A stretch of 64,000 nt of DNA from Pseudomonas sp. GGS8 (GCF_024168645.1 NZ_JALJWF010000001.1:4405501-4469500); one strand, 5' to 3'. Positions 14,952 through 23,899 are shown, counted from the first letter of the stretch. Notes: generated by a model from the sequence alone, not told the origin. Made by a program: numbers and translations.

Positions 14952-15731
14952 ATGGCGTTAACACCTTGTAAGTCCTGTAAACACAAAGTTGATACCTCTG
15001 CGAAAACCTGTCCCAGCTGTGGAGTAGCGAACCCTGGCGTTACGTTAGTAGGGAAGATCGGTGCACTGGTAATCCTGGGGATCGTCATTGCTTTGGGGGT
15101 CTTGATGTGGACAGGGACTAGCAAAGAAAAATCCGTGGAGAAGGTATCGCAGAGCGCCGACATACCTAAGTATTTGATCACTGAGGACGAATTTCGTGAA
15201 GGTGGGCCGCGGCGGGTACAGGTTCTTTTGAATCAGCGATTTACTGATGAGCAGCTAGCTGAGGTTGCCAATACTATTCATGCCAATTCCAAATCTAATG
15301 CGATAAGAACTTTCATAGGATTTCGCGTCGAAGGGCAAAGCAACAAGTCGTACTGGGCACAGGCTAAATTCGATCCTGATTACGAAAGCACGCTCTACGG
15401 TCTCAGCGTCACGGAATACCAGTACCTGAAAACGTTGAGCTTGAAAGACTATCCGGATCGAATCGGCACCTGGCTGAATGACGGTGCGCTTGGCCACGTG
15501 ATGGTGCTTTACCAGCGTGATGGAAAATATCTAATCGATAACATATTCCCTACTGGTGGGAAAAATACGGAAAGTTACGTCGCACAAACGCTCCCCGATG
15601 GCGGATTGCGCTTGCAGACCCCCGATAATGCTTTCGGTCAATACTATGTTGTTGATGCTAAGGGGACATTGCAGGGGGGGGGAGAAAACGGTGTTTACCT
15701 GACTCTGTCTCCGCACAAACCAGCGCTATAA
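14952..15731 (+). CDS. Zinc-ribbon membrane protein of unknown function
   Basis: A 259-residue protein. Residues 1-26 are a rubredoxin-type zinc ribbon with two CxxC pairs (CKSC, CPSC). A single membrane helix lies near residues 31-52 ([21 protein letters not shown]). The rest is a large soluble domain ([20 protein letters not shown]...), rich in beta strands and presumably periplasmic. AGGAAAGGAAAA precedes the ATG. The layout is that of stress- or envelope-associated zinc-ribbon proteins; the function is unknown. Confidence 0.65.
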   Translation: MALTPCKSCKHKVDTSAKTCPSCGVANPGVTLVGKIGALVILGIVIALGVLMWTGTSKEKSVEKVSQSADIPKYLITEDEFREGGPRRVQVLLNQRFTDEQLAEVANTIHANSKSNAIRTFIGFRVEGQSNKSYWAQAKFDPDYESTLYGLSVTEYQYLKTLSLKDYPDRIGTWLNDGALGHVMVLYQRDGKYLIDNIFPTGGKNTESYVAQTLPDGGLRLQTPDNAFGQYYVVDAKGTLQGGGENGVYLTLSPHKPAL

Positions 15732-15745
15732 AGGTATGTGTGCAA

Positions 15746-15795
15746 CTATTGCTGCCTGTCGCGAGGGGCAGCAATCGACCCAAAGCGGACCTAAC
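15746..15795. repeat. Dispersed palindromic repeat
   Basis: TTGCTGCCTGTCGCGAGGGGCAGCAATCGACCCAAAGC: TTGCTGCC/GGCAGCAA arms plus the family-specific right end CGACCCAAAGC. It lies in the convergent space between the zinc-ribbon gene and the nucleotidyltransferase gene. Confidence 0.65.
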
Positions 15796-16567
15796 CGGTT
15801 TCTGTAGCCATCCAGGTCAAAAAATTATGGAGCCGAGTCGTAAACTCTTTTGGTTTAGCGTACGGGTTCCTTGCCTGGGACAAGAAAAAAGAGATCTGCA
15901 TTCTCATGCACGGGAAATGCTGAACAAACAGCTCGACATGCTCTTCCAGTGTTTGCGGCCACATCAGGTCCTGTTCAGAGCGAAGTACTTGAGTTGACCG
16001 GATGAGTTTGCGCGAGGCTTCGCGTTGCAAGCGTAGCGATTGCGTCGGTGTGGTCGCCTGATCGATAAGATCGGCATATCGGGTCAGTACGGATTCAAAA
16101 TCACCATTCACGGCAATGGCGATATCACGCGACGGCTTGAACCGGTCGAAGCGTTTGGTCAGATCATTCCCCCATAAGCAACGACAGTGATGCTTGAGCC
16201 AATACCCCCAGCTCAATCGATTGTCAGCCGCCAATACTTCAGAACGACTACCGATGTCGAAATCGATCTTGATGACTTCGGCATGCCGACTTTCCAGCGT
16301 GCGCCTTTTCGACTCCAGCATTTCCAGATCCTGCGACGTAGGAGGGCTGTGCAGAACAAGGGCTAGGTCCAGGTCAGAAACCCCCGGCACAGCGTCGCCT
16401 CTAGCGACGCTGCCATAAAGATAAATCCCGTCCAGCAGAGGTTCCGATCGAGCGAGCGTCATGCGAACGTCCACCAGTAAATCCTGAAACTGTGGCTGCA
16501 CCTCGACGTTGAGCACGGTGAGGATATAACCGTCTGCATCAATGCCACGAGGATGGAATCGTTCCAT
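15791..16567 (-). CDS. Nucleotidyltransferase-domain protein
   Basis: A 258-residue protein of the pol-beta-type nucleotidyltransferase superfamily. The catalytic motif is GSVARGDAVPGVSDLDLALVL near residues 52-72 (GS followed by DxD), with a third carboxylate likely in VIKIDFDI. The C-terminal ~130 residues are helical (SLRLQREASRKLIRSTQVL), resembling the all-alpha domain of aminoglycoside adenylyltransferases and MNT-type toxin neutralisers. No HEPN-type partner is adjacent, so the target (antibiotic, protein or RNA) is open. Confidence 0.78.
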   Translation of the reverse strand: MERFHPRGIDADGYILTVLNVEVQPQFQDLLVDVRMTLARSEPLLDGIYLYGSVARGDAVPGVSDLDLALVLHSPPTSQDLEMLESKRRTLESRHAEVIKIDFDIGSRSEVLAADNRLSWGYWLKHHCRCLWGNDLTKRFDRFKPSRDIAIAVNGDFESVLTRYADLIDQATTPTQSLRLQREASRKLIRSTQVLRSEQDLMWPQTLEEHVELFVQHFPCMRMQISFFLSQARNPYAKPKEFTTRLHNFLTWMATETG

Positions 16568-16616
16568 GAAGCTGTCCGTGAGTTGTGTTCAGAGAGGTAC
16601 TTTAACAGAGCCGATA

Positions 16617-16664
16617 GTGGCTGCTTCTGGACGGTTTCTGTCTGTCGGCAAGGGCAGCTCTCGA
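16617..16664. repeat. Dispersed palindromic repeat (degenerate)
   Basis: TGGCTGCTTCTGGACGGTTT...GGCAAGGGCAGCTCTCGACAG keeps the CTGCTT-TGG left end and CGAC right end of the family. It is truncated at the left edge of duplicated block copy 2. Confidence 0.5.
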
Positions 16665-17529
16665 CAGCCCTCCATAACAGGTAGCCTCCCGACCTAACGT
16701 AGCCGCCAGTGCTAAATGACTTTTTACGATGGCCCGCAGTCTGGATCTGGCCGCCAGCTCCATCCGTACTACTAGATGCCTTTGGCGCGTTTAGGCTTGT
16801 GGGATGCCAACCACTCTTTCTGCTCAGCGTCGATGAAGCTGTCGAAGATGCGAAACATAGACGTCAGGCATGGCCACTTCTCCTTTGAATCAGGAAAGCG
16901 TAGCAGCCAAAAAAATGGCCCGCATGCGGGCGGGCCAAATGGGAATTCTTCAAAGGAGCAGGGGTAATCTGCGCTCCATTCTGTGAACACTGCGTGAAAA
17001 GCATGTCGCCAAAACGAAAGCAATTTGGTCGAAGCAAACACACTACTTTTGCTGACGCAGGTATTTCTGAATTGCATCAATTTCAAGTTTGCCTGGCTTT
17101 ACACCGTTGTCAGATTTGAAGCTAGCGCTAGCCCAATGCGGCATTGGCGCCTTCAGAGGCTTCCCATGGTCGTCGATACCGCTCAGCACGGCTCGCTCAA
17201 AAATTTTTGATTTCCACTCACTGGCATCTCCGGCCAGCTTAGGTGCCGATCCTCCCGTGCCTCGAGGCCCGTGACAAACAACGCAGTTATCTTGAAAAAA
17301 GTTTTTCACCATCTGGCGGTGATGCCATTGCCGATGAGCAGGTGAGTAGGGCTATAAACGTCAGAAATGCGCATTTCATTTTAGGCTCCTGGCGACCCAA
17401 CGATGACGTGAGCTGCTTAGGGACGCTAAGTGAGAGCGTAGCAGGAGGCGAATGACGATGGGCGAGAGGACTTCAGATAGCGAATCCCGACGCTGAGTCG
17501 GACTGCTTTCTGATGCGTGCTGGATTAGC
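16665..17529. repeat. 0.8-kb duplicated block, copy 2
   Basis: 865 bp, a direct repeat of 12241-13053. An additional ~52 bp near the left end lies between two CCGCCAG repeats, so copy 1 can be derived from this arrangement by a deletion between those short repeats. The right edge joins directly to IS66 sequence. Confidence 0.9.
17043..17379 (-). pseudogene. Frameshifted duplicate of cytochrome c gene
   Basis: This copy of 12568-12903 has the same start (ATG at 17379, AGGAG upstream) and haem site CVVCH. An A-run at about 17295-17300 has six As where copy 1 has five, shifting the frame between the signal peptide and the haem domain. The haem domain remains open (FQDNCVVCHGPRGTGGSAPK...) but without an export signal. 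It is either inactive or rescued by slippage on the homopolymer. Confidence 0.8.
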
Positions 17530-17583
17530 AATTAGCGCCTCGGCCTGCTGCCGCAGGCGATCTGCTTTTGTAAAATCCAGGGC

Positions 17584-18072
17584 ATGACTCTTCCTCGCCC
17601 AACCTCGACCAAATGACCCCCGACCAACTGCGTGCATTCGCTTCGCAGTTGATGTCGAAGGTCGACACCATGGGCAGAAAGATCCACCGCGATCAAACCA
17701 TCATCGAGCAACTGACCCACGAGATCGCCATCCTCAAGCGGCACAGGTTTGCCAAGCGCAGCGAGCAGATCAGCCCTGAGCAAGGCAACTTGCTCGACGA
17801 CCTGCTCAACACAGATCATCGGCGAAGACGTCAGCGAGAAGCTGGATTACACGCCGGGCGTGTTCACCGTCGAACAGCATGTGCGCGAAAAATGGGCCTG
17901 CCGTCAGTGCGAAACACTGATCCAGGCACCAGTGCCGGCCCAGGTTATCGACAAGGGAATTCCAACCGCAGGCCTGCTGGCTCATGTGATGGTGGCGAAG
18001 TTCGCTGACCACTTACCGTTGTACCGGCAGGAGAAAATCTTTGGCCGAGCCGGCTTAGCCATCGCGCGTTCG
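17584..18072 (+). pseudogene. IS66-family transposase (TnpC) remnant
   Basis: The start MTPDQLRAFASQLMSKVDTM (17613) is preceded in frame by ...NLDQ from an earlier start at 17584 that is now two bases out of frame. The Leu-zipper region (IIEQLTHEIAILKRHRFAKRSEQ) is intact to NLLDDLLNTD. There the zinc-finger linker is deleted and the frame shifts to IGEDVSEKLDYTPGVFTVEQHV-REKWACRQCE and on to FADHLPLYRQEKIFGRAGLAIARS. The catalytic domain is missing. Confidence 0.8.
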
Positions 18073-18158
18073 CGCTGGGTCAACATCCAGTCGTGCAGGG
18101 CTTTCACTAACGGCGCCGCTTTTTCTTGCCATATCCGCAAGCGATCCTCATCACTCAT
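18073..18158 (-). pseudogene. Inverted fragment of IS66 transposase C-terminal part
   Basis: The minus strand from 18158 reads MSDEDRLRIWQEKAAPLVKA then LHDWMLTQRE, matching the helical region before the final catalytic acid of IS66 transposases. It directly abuts the forward fragment ending at 18072, so the element was rearranged by inversion or by two nested insertions. Confidence 0.6.
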
Positions 18159-18304
18159 GTCCCGTTCCCAACGGATCAGCGACGGCCGAAGCCTTAGTCA
18201 ACTGTGGATGCCGGCCTAGTCATGCAAGACGGATTGGCTGGACGCTTGCGGTCTAGGGAATGGCCTGAGGCGATGAACGAGCGACGGCGCCCACCTTATC
18301 GGCA

Positions 18305-18772
18305 TCATCCTGGGCAGCTCAACTGTTCAGGGTGAAGCTCAATGGAAAAGAGTGTGCTGTTCCTGGCCAGGTAGTAATGCTCCTGGTGAAACTTGAACCT
18401 GCGCATCATCGCCAGCAACTGCGGTTCCTTGCAGGCCAGTTGCTCCAGATCACGGCGCATTCCCGCCTCCATGCTGGCCTTGCGTTCCTCGGAGAGGCTG
18501 CTCGCTGCTAAGTCGACCCTGTAGCGGTAGAAGATCGTGTCACCGTACGTCAAACCGACGTACTCAAGGGTGGTAATTGCATCCAGTTGCTTTGGCAGGG
18601 TCGCGTCCAACTGGGCGAGGCGCTCGACCAGCAGCGCCTGTTGGGCCACCTTCTCCTGCTCGGCCTTGAGCGCGAAATAGCGTCCAATCCCGGCAATCAG
18701 TACCACCGCAGCGATACCCAGATAGAAATTACGCGGGTTGCGCCGCTTCTTCGGCGCCAGCTTCATCAACAT
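18305..18772 (-). CDS. Single-pass membrane protein of unknown function
   Basis: A 155-residue protein with a very basic N-terminus (MLMKLAPKKRRNPRN) and one membrane helix (residues 17-34, YLGIAAVVLIAGIGRYFAL). A ~115-residue presumably periplasmic helical domain containing KAEQEKVAQQALLVERLAQLDA follows. The topology would be N-in, C-out. No family is recognised. There is no strong ribosome site; the second ATG (residue 3) is an alternative. Confidence 0.55.
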   Translation of the reverse strand: MLMKLAPKKRRNPRNFYLGIAAVVLIAGIGRYFALKAEQEKVAQQALLVERLAQLDATLPKQLDAITTLEYVGLTYGDTIFYRYRVDLAASSLSEERKASMEAGMRRDLEQLACKEPQLLAMMRRFKFHQEHYYLARNSTLFSIELHPEQLSCPG

Positions 18773-18796
18773 CTTGAATGACTCGTCCTGAGCATG

Positions 18797-18823
18797 AAAA
18801 AGCCCCTAGCGAAACTAGGAGCT
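18797..18823 (-). terminator. Rho-independent terminator on the minus strand
   Basis: Read on the minus strand: AGCTCCTAG, loop TTTCG, CTAGGGGCT, then TTTT. The nine-base stem has one G-T type mismatch. It lies upstream of the 18305-18772 gene, so it must end a different minus-strand transcript, yet no gene is visible there. Confidence 0.6.
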
Positions 18824-19087
18824 ACGGGTGAAAACGGCATAGCCTGACACAATACCCCCGGGGGGAGCACTCGGCCAATCCGGGGTGGTTATCAGGGCGA
18901 GCACTGCGTGAGCTGTCTGCCCAGGCCTGAACTGACTTCGACGCGCCGCGGCTCCGAATCGAGAAGCCAGGAAAAATCTCTAGCCAACCTTCAGTTGCCC
19001 AGTATGTTGCAGTTCAGCGCTCAGGGTGGTCACTGGCCCACTATCGCTCTTAATGCTGGAGTTCGAAAGGTGAATTGGCCGGACGTA

Positions 19088-19140
19088 CATGGACGCCCCT
19101 GTTTGCCAAGGGCAGAATCGACCCAAAACTGCCGGTGGCG
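19088..19140. repeat. Dispersed palindromic repeat (partial)
   Basis: GTTTGCCAAGGGCAGAATCGACCCAAAACTGCC retains the right half and the GACCCAAA-CTGC end of the family. Confidence 0.5.
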
Positions 19141-19251
19141 ATAGATAGTCAAAAACGGCCAAGTGCGGACTGACATACGGATTCCGTCCATTTGCGCGAA
19201 CCAATGGGCACTCTGTAACAACCGCTGAACCTAACGACTTTCGTAGAGAGG

Positions 19252-19449
19252 TTGCCGATGCAGGACACACCAACCATGTACGGTACCCACATGCTACGGA
19301 GAACCAAGGTATCGCTAATCTATCGCAGGACGAAGAACCTGAGAGCAGTGCGACTCCTGCTTGGCCGTACGAAGCTTGAATGTACCGTCAGATACCTGGG
19401 GATCGAGGTCGATGACGCCCTGGAAATGGCGGAACAGACGGACGTCTGA
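19252..19449 (+). pseudogene. C-terminal remnant of a tyrosine recombinase/integrase
   Basis: The frame contains GTHMLRRTKVSLIYRRTKNL then RAVRLLLGRTKLECTVRYLGIE, ending VDDALEMAEQTDV. This is the final catalytic block of a short phage/ICE-type integrase: the second Arg of the R-H-R box lies in SLRRTK (here MLRRTK), the H/W position in LLGHTK is now Arg (LLGRTK), and the nucleophile Tyr is in TVRYLG. The first two-thirds of the gene is missing, so it is inactive. Confidence 0.75.
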
Positions 19450-19661
19450 CCACCCACTGCAACGGTCGAGGCTAGACCATCGCAGTCTCTTGCCAAGCTC
19501 GAGGTCGGCCAATGCCATATGACCAGAAGGAAGGATTTGTTCAAGCATTGCTTGGCGAGGCACCAATCGCTGCAGATCTTCCATCGTGACGTTCCAGCTT
19601 TCCAGGCGTCTACAACTTTGTAGCCAAGGTTGGCTCTCATCCTGGAAGAGGGAGAACTTTT

Positions 19662-20858
19662 ATGATCATTAAACCGCGCGTTCGCGGCTTTGTCTGTGTG
19701 ACTACCCACCCCACTGGCTGCGAAGCCAACGTCAAGAATCAGATCGATTACGTTACTACGAAAGGATTGATCACCGGAGGGCCAAAGAGCGTACTCGTGA
19801 TCGGTGCATCGACCGGATACGGACTTGCTGCGCGGATAACGGCAGCTTTTGGTTGTGGCGCCAGCACTCTCGGTGTGTTTTTCGAACGTGAAGGCGATGA
19901 GGGCAAGCTCGGCACCGCCGGCTGGTACAACACAGCGGCCTTTCACACGTTTGCCGAGTCCGACGGCCTCTACGCCAAGAGCATCAACGGCGATGCTTTT
20001 TCCGATGAGATCAAACAGAAGACTATCGACGTTATCAAGCGCGACTTCGGGAAGGTCGACCTGGTTGTTTACAGTCTTGCCGCACCGCGCCGGACACACC
20101 CCAAGACGGGTGAAGTATTCAGTTCGACCCTCAAGCCGCTCGACAAGGCCGTGACCTTGCGGGGCCTGGATACTGATAAGGAAGTGGTCAAGGACACCAC
20201 GCTACAACCCGCGATCCAAAGCGAAATCGATGGCACGGTGGCCGTGATGGGCGGCGAAGATTGGCAGATGTGGATCGATGCCCTGCACGAAGCGGGTGTT
20301 TTGGCTGATGGGGCGAAAACGACCGCGTTCACTTATCTGGGCGAAAAGCTGACTCATGACATCTACTGGAACGGCTCCATTGGTGCGGCCAAGAAGGACC
20401 TGGATCAGAAAGTCCTTGGTATCCGTGAACGGTTGGCTGTTCTGGGAGGCGACGCGCGGGTCTCGGTATTGAAAGCGGTGGTTACCCAGGCAAGTTCAGC
20501 TATCCCGATCATGCCGCTGTACCTGTCATTGTTGTTCAAAGTCATGAAGGCGCAGGGCACACACGAGGGGTGCATCGAGCAGGTCTACGCGCTCTACAAA
20601 GACAGCTTGTACGGTCATTCTCCAGTGATGGATGAAGAGGGCCGCCTGCGCGCGGACTACAAGGAGCTGGCTCCCGAAGTCCAGGACCGGGTCAAGCAAC
20701 TTTGGGATCAGGTCAGCAATGACAACCTTTATGAACTTACTGATTTTGTCGGTTACAAAGCGGAGTTCCTGCGTCTCTTCGGTTTCGGGATCGAAGGGGT
20801 TGACTACGAGGCTGAGGTAGATCCGGACGTCAAGATCTCCAACCTGTTCCAGGCTTAG
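19662..20858 (+). CDS. fabV: FabV-type enoyl-ACP reductase (NADH)
   Basis: A 398-residue protein, the normal FabV length. It catalyses the last reductive step of the fatty-acid elongation cycle, trans-2-enoyl-ACP to acyl-ACP, in the cytosol. Seen: the dinucleotide-binding GASTGYG (residues 48-54), the FFERE acidic motif that fixes NAD, the active site Y235-x8-K244 in [14 protein letters not shown], and the C-terminal [18 protein letters not shown]. FabV enzymes are naturally insensitive to triclosan. The start ATG has GAGGGAGAA upstream. It is a single gene downstream of an integrase remnant. Confidence 0.97.
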   Translation: MIIKPRVRGFVCVTTHPTGCEANVKNQIDYVTTKGLITGGPKSVLVIGASTGYGLAARITAAFGCGASTLGVFFEREGDEGKLGTAGWYNTAAFHTFAESDGLYAKSINGDAFSDEIKQKTIDVIKRDFGKVDLVVYSLAAPRRTHPKTGEVFSSTLKPLDKAVTLRGLDTDKEVVKDTTLQPAIQSEIDGTVAVMGGEDWQMWIDALHEAGVLADGAKTTAFTYLGEKLTHDIYWNGSIGAAKKDLDQKVLGIRERLAVLGGDARVSVLKAVVTQASSAIPIMPLYLSLLFKVMKAQGTHEGCIEQVYALYKDSLYGHSPVMDEEGRLRADYKELAPEVQDRVKQLWDQVSNDNLYELTDFVGYKAEFLRLFGFGIEGVDYEAEVDPDVKISNLFQA

Positions 20859-20873
20859 GTCGTAAGTATGGAT

Positions 20874-20904
20874 AGCTGCCTCGATGCCCCATGCAGAGGC
20901 AGCT
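20874..20904. other. Hairpin downstream of fabV
   Basis: Perfect nine-base arms AGCTGCCTC and GAGGCAGCT with a 13-base loop, 16 bases after the fabV stop. It has no T-run, so it may stabilise the 3' end rather than terminate alone. Confidence 0.4.
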
Positions 20905-20934
20905 GCTGCCCAAGAGGGATTGTAACGGGATGTC

Positions 20935-21000
20935 CGTTTTTGGGCCGGTTGCCGCCTGTTGCGTCCACCGGTTGAATCCACAACCCTGAGCAGTGGTTCG
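20935..21000. repeat. Dispersed palindromic repeat with a second short shared motif
   Basis: GTTTTTGGGCCGGTTGCCGCCTGTTGC is the left half of the dispersed family. It is followed by CCGGTTGAATCCACAACCC (about 20968-20986), which occurs almost unchanged at 41239-41257 after GTTGCATCGA. The second motif may be the scar of another insertion in the same hairpin. Confidence 0.45.
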
Positions 21001-21080
21001 ACCTAAGCAAGAACTGACTGATAGAGTTGAGTACTCCCAGTGCGGGCAGTTCGGCTGGATTGATTTTTTGGAGTCTGATG

Positions 21081-21518
21081 ATGGGGTTCTCAACAACACT
21101 GTGGGAGTGGTACGGCCAGGATGAGTACAAGCGAGTTCTCGCCGTGTGTGAGGCAATCCCAGCCCTTCAATTCCTGGCACTGACCCCGGATTCGCAGCGG
21201 AACGCAATCCCATACTGTCCGGCATGTGAAGCCTGGTCCGAAATGATGCTGCCGTTGAACGAGGTTCTTTCAATCTGCGGCAGCGCGTTACCAACGGAGA
21301 TCAGAACACGGCTACAAGGTATCTGGGAGCTATGCGATAGCCTTACTGAGGCTGCATTTCACTGTGATGATTGGTTCATATTTGATCATGACGAATGGTG
21401 GCCGATCAGAACTGCTGCTGAAGAGCTGGTGGATCTAATGGAGTTGCTGGAAATCAATCCCTTCCTGGATGACTTGTTATTGGATTGTCGGAATGCTGTT
21501 CGCGGAATAAAGCGTTGA
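21081..21518 (+). CDS. Acidic protein of unknown function
   Basis: From the ATG at 21081 (GGAG seven bases upstream) this gives 145 residues: MGFSTTLWEWYGQDEYKRVL... It is highly acidic with many Trp, Leu and paired Cys (CPAC, CGS), helical, and has no membrane segment. The pattern CDDWFIFDHDEWWPIRTAAEEL is unusual, but I do not recognise the family. The in-frame TTG at 21027 is less likely. AT-richer than its neighbours. Confidence 0.55.
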   Translation: MGFSTTLWEWYGQDEYKRVLAVCEAIPALQFLALTPDSQRNAIPYCPACEAWSEMMLPLNEVLSICGSALPTEIRTRLQGIWELCDSLTEAAFHCDDWFIFDHDEWWPIRTAAEELVDLMELLEINPFLDDLLLDCRNAVRGIKR

Positions 21519-21791
21519 TCTTTTGAGAAGCCCTATCACGGTGTTGAGCGTGTATGGCGCCGCACGTCCTATGTAACTGACCGCTTTTGGCCGAGACTGT
21601 GTAAAAACACCGGTTCGGCTCTGCCCAAACTATTTTAAGGTTGCCGAAGCGGTGAGGCTTGGCTTCCTAAATGGGGGGCAGTTTATTAGACCACTACAGG
21701 AAGCACTCTCTGAAGTTAACCGCCGAGCAGGAATATTCAGATCAACGCTCAATTGGTAAGCTCCTTCCTTTATCGAACAAGGACAGCTCGT

Positions 21792-22097
21792 GTGATTACC
21801 TGCCATGTGAAGTATCTGATTGACCCTTACCAAATTCCTGCTTTTGAAAGCTATTCACGATTGTGGATCCGGCTGGTGACTCGAATGGGAGGCTTGCACC
21901 ATGGCTACTTCCTTCCTGCCGAAGGCGCAAACAATATCGCGTATTGTCTGTTCAGCTTTCAAAGCCTCGCGGACTACGAACGCTATCGCAAAGAAGCCGA
22001 AACCGATGCCGAATGCGTCAATGCGGTGACGTTGGCGGTAGAAAAGAAATTCATTGTTAGCTATGAGCGTAGCTTTATGCGTCCCGTGCTCGATTGA
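21792..22097 (+). CDS. NIPSNAP-family protein
   Basis: A 101-residue dimeric alpha/beta-barrel (ferredoxin-like) protein. The NIPSNAP hallmark VKYLIDPYQIPAFESYSRLWI near the start and YCLFSFQSLADYERYRKEAETD in the second half are clear. The start is a GTG at 21792 with AAGGA eight bases upstream. Bacterial members are of unknown function, often encoded beside monooxygenases or regulators. Here it stands alone before an insertion sequence. Confidence 0.8.
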   Translation: MITCHVKYLIDPYQIPAFESYSRLWIRLVTRMGGLHHGYFLPAEGANNIAYCLFSFQSLADYERYRKEAETDAECVNAVTLAVEKKFIVSYERSFMRPVLD

Positions 22098-22110
22098 CCT
22101 TGCTATCGGC

Positions 22111-23549
22111 CCAAAAGCTGTAAAAAAACGCCTCAATCCCTTGCTATGATTTCGGAAGATTTCATCGCAGGGATAGCCCATGAAGCGCTTTATTCAAGGT
22201 GAACATCGAGGCCAAAGCACCTTACTGCCCGAAAGCCTCGACGATTACGTTACGGATACCAATCCGGTGCGCGTAGTCGACGTCTTTGTCGACGAACTCG
22301 ACCTGGTAAAGCTGGGTTTTGAAGGCGTCATACCGGCCGACACTGGCCGGCCTGCTTATCATCCTGCGATCCTGCTGAAGATCTACATCTACGGCTATCT
22401 CAACCGCATTCAGTCAAGCCGGCGCCTGGAGCGAGAAGCCCAGCGCAACGTCGAGTTGATGTGGCTGACTGGCCGCTTGATGCCTGATTTCAAGACCATC
22501 GCTAACTTCCGAAAAGATAACAGCAAGGCCATCCGAGGTGTCTGCCGAAAGTTCATCGTGCTGTGCCAGCAGTTGGGATTATTCGCAGAACATCTGGTTG
22601 CCATCGACGGCAGCAAATTCAAGGCGGTCAACAACCGCGACCGCAATTTCACCAGTGCCAAACTGAAGCGGCGAATGGAAGAAATTGAATCGAGCATCGA
22701 CCGTTACCTGACCGCGCTCGATGCTGCTGATCGGAAAGAACCCACTTCTTCTGAGGCCAAGGTGGTGCGGCTGGAAGAAAAAATCGCCAAGCTGAAGACG
22801 CAAATGAAGGAGCTACAAGCGATTGAAATCCAGCTCAACGAGTCGCCGGATAAACAGGTCTCACTGACCGATCCAGACGCCCGCTCCATGATGACTCGCG
22901 GCACTGGAATCGTCGGCTACAACGTGCAGACAGCGGTCGATACCCAGCACCATTTGATCGTTGCGCACGAGGTCACCAATACCGGCTCCGACCGCGATCA
23001 ACTTAGCTCAATGGCCAAGCAGGCCCGCGAAGCGATGGCGTCAGAAACGCTGTCGGTAGTGGCTGACCGAGGTTACTTCAAAAGCGAAGAGATCCTGTCT
23101 TGTCACGATGCAGGTATCACCGCCTATGTGCCCAAGCCGATGACCTCCCGGGCCAAAGCGGACGGGCGTTTCAATAACGATGCCTTCATCTATGACGCTG
23201 CAAAAAACCAGTACACATGTCCAGCGGGAGAGAAGTTGATCTGGCGTTTTTCCAGCGTTGAAAAAGACCTGAAGTTGCACCGTTACTGGAGTTCCAATTG
23301 CCAAGGCTGCGCACTGAAATTGCAATGCACACCGAGCAAGCAAAGGCGAGTCAGGCGCTGGGAACATGCCAACAGTTTGATTAAGGCATTGTCGGCGTAA
23401 AAGCAGCCTGTTTTCACCCATTCAAAGGACTCTAAAGCGGCGTTGGAGCGTTGCAGGTCGCTACGATGCAATCCGTGGCATTGACCTCGCGATGACTCGC
23501 CAACGAACTTCGATGCTCCGAAAATCTGAGGGGCATTAGCGTTTTTAGC
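22111..23549 (+). mobile_element. IS1182-type insertion sequence (approximate ends)
   Basis: The transposase gene at 22180 is preceded by CCAAAAGCTGTAAAAAAACG (22111-22130), and the sequence before MITE copy D ends GGGGCATTAGCGTTTTTAGC. The reverse complement of the latter (GCTAAAAACGCTAATGCCCC) resembles the left end loosely. I take these as degenerate terminal repeats; the exact ends are uncertain. Confidence 0.45.
22180..23400 (+). pseudogene. IS1182-family transposase lacking its C-terminal catalytic segment
   Basis: A 406-residue frame starting MKRFIQGEHRGQSTLLPESL, with the IS1182/DUF772 N-domain (GRPAYHPAILLKIYIYGYL), the first DDE acid in LVAIDGSKFKAVNN, and the second in VVADRGYFKSEEI. 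After the zinc-like CPAGEKL...CQGCALKLQC region and RRVRRWEH the frame passes straight to ANSLIKALSA-stop. Intact relatives continue for about 70 more residues with VEHPFGTLK...YNLKR, which hold the catalytic Glu. A deletion appears to have removed them, so the enzyme should be inactive. Confidence 0.8.
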
Positions 23550-23552
23550 CGA

Positions 23553-23803
23553 CACCGGCAGTTATCGGCCGATTCTGTTGAAAAGGTCGGCCATGGTTTC
23601 CACGGTAGAAAAGTACGCGTTTGAGATTGAAATCTTTACATTGAGCAGTGGATTCCGGGTTCAGATTTCGCGTAGTAACGCGCAAAAAAGGAGTTATCAG
23701 CGGTCAGTATCCGGGCAGTCTGGAAGAACCGACTTTTTCAACAGAATCGGCCGGAAACTGCCGGTCGCGAAGGGCTACAATCGACAACCCAAAGCAGTCA
23801 TCG
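23553..23803. repeat. Dispersed palindromic repeat, interrupted by MITE copy D
   Basis: CACCGGCAGTTATCGGCC (23553-23570) and GGCCGGAAACTGCCGGTCGC...GACAACCCAAAGCAGTC (23749-23803) flank the MITE. The right half carries the family end CCCAAAGCAGTC. Confidence 0.65.
23571..23748 (-). mobile_element. MITE-like element, copy D (reverse orientation)
   Basis: A 178-bp copy, inverted relative to the others, with TIRs GATTCTGTTGAAAAGGTCGG (one mismatch to copy A) and a perfect right end, and target duplication GGCC (23567-23570 and 23749-23752). Confidence 0.85.
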
Positions 23804-23899
23804 AGAAGTGACCCGATAGGGATACGCTAAAATTATGCGGGGCGGCGTCGATCAATTGTGACCCCACTGTTCATGCTGCTTCCGTCCCCGGAGGGCCCA

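Larger units (their letters stand above)
18773..19251. other. 480-bp region without genes; holds an orphan terminator and a repeat
   Basis: Apart from the terminator at 18797-18823 and the repeat at 19088-19140, no coding frame is convincing. The minus-strand sequence just 5' of the terminator includes CTCCCCCCGGGGGTATTGTG, so a short non-coding transcript could end at the terminator. Confidence 0.4.

Noticed and set aside
21600..21790. Possible insertion-sequence end (GTGTAAAAACACCGGTTCGG)
   Set aside because: Too short and without a partner repeat to support an element.
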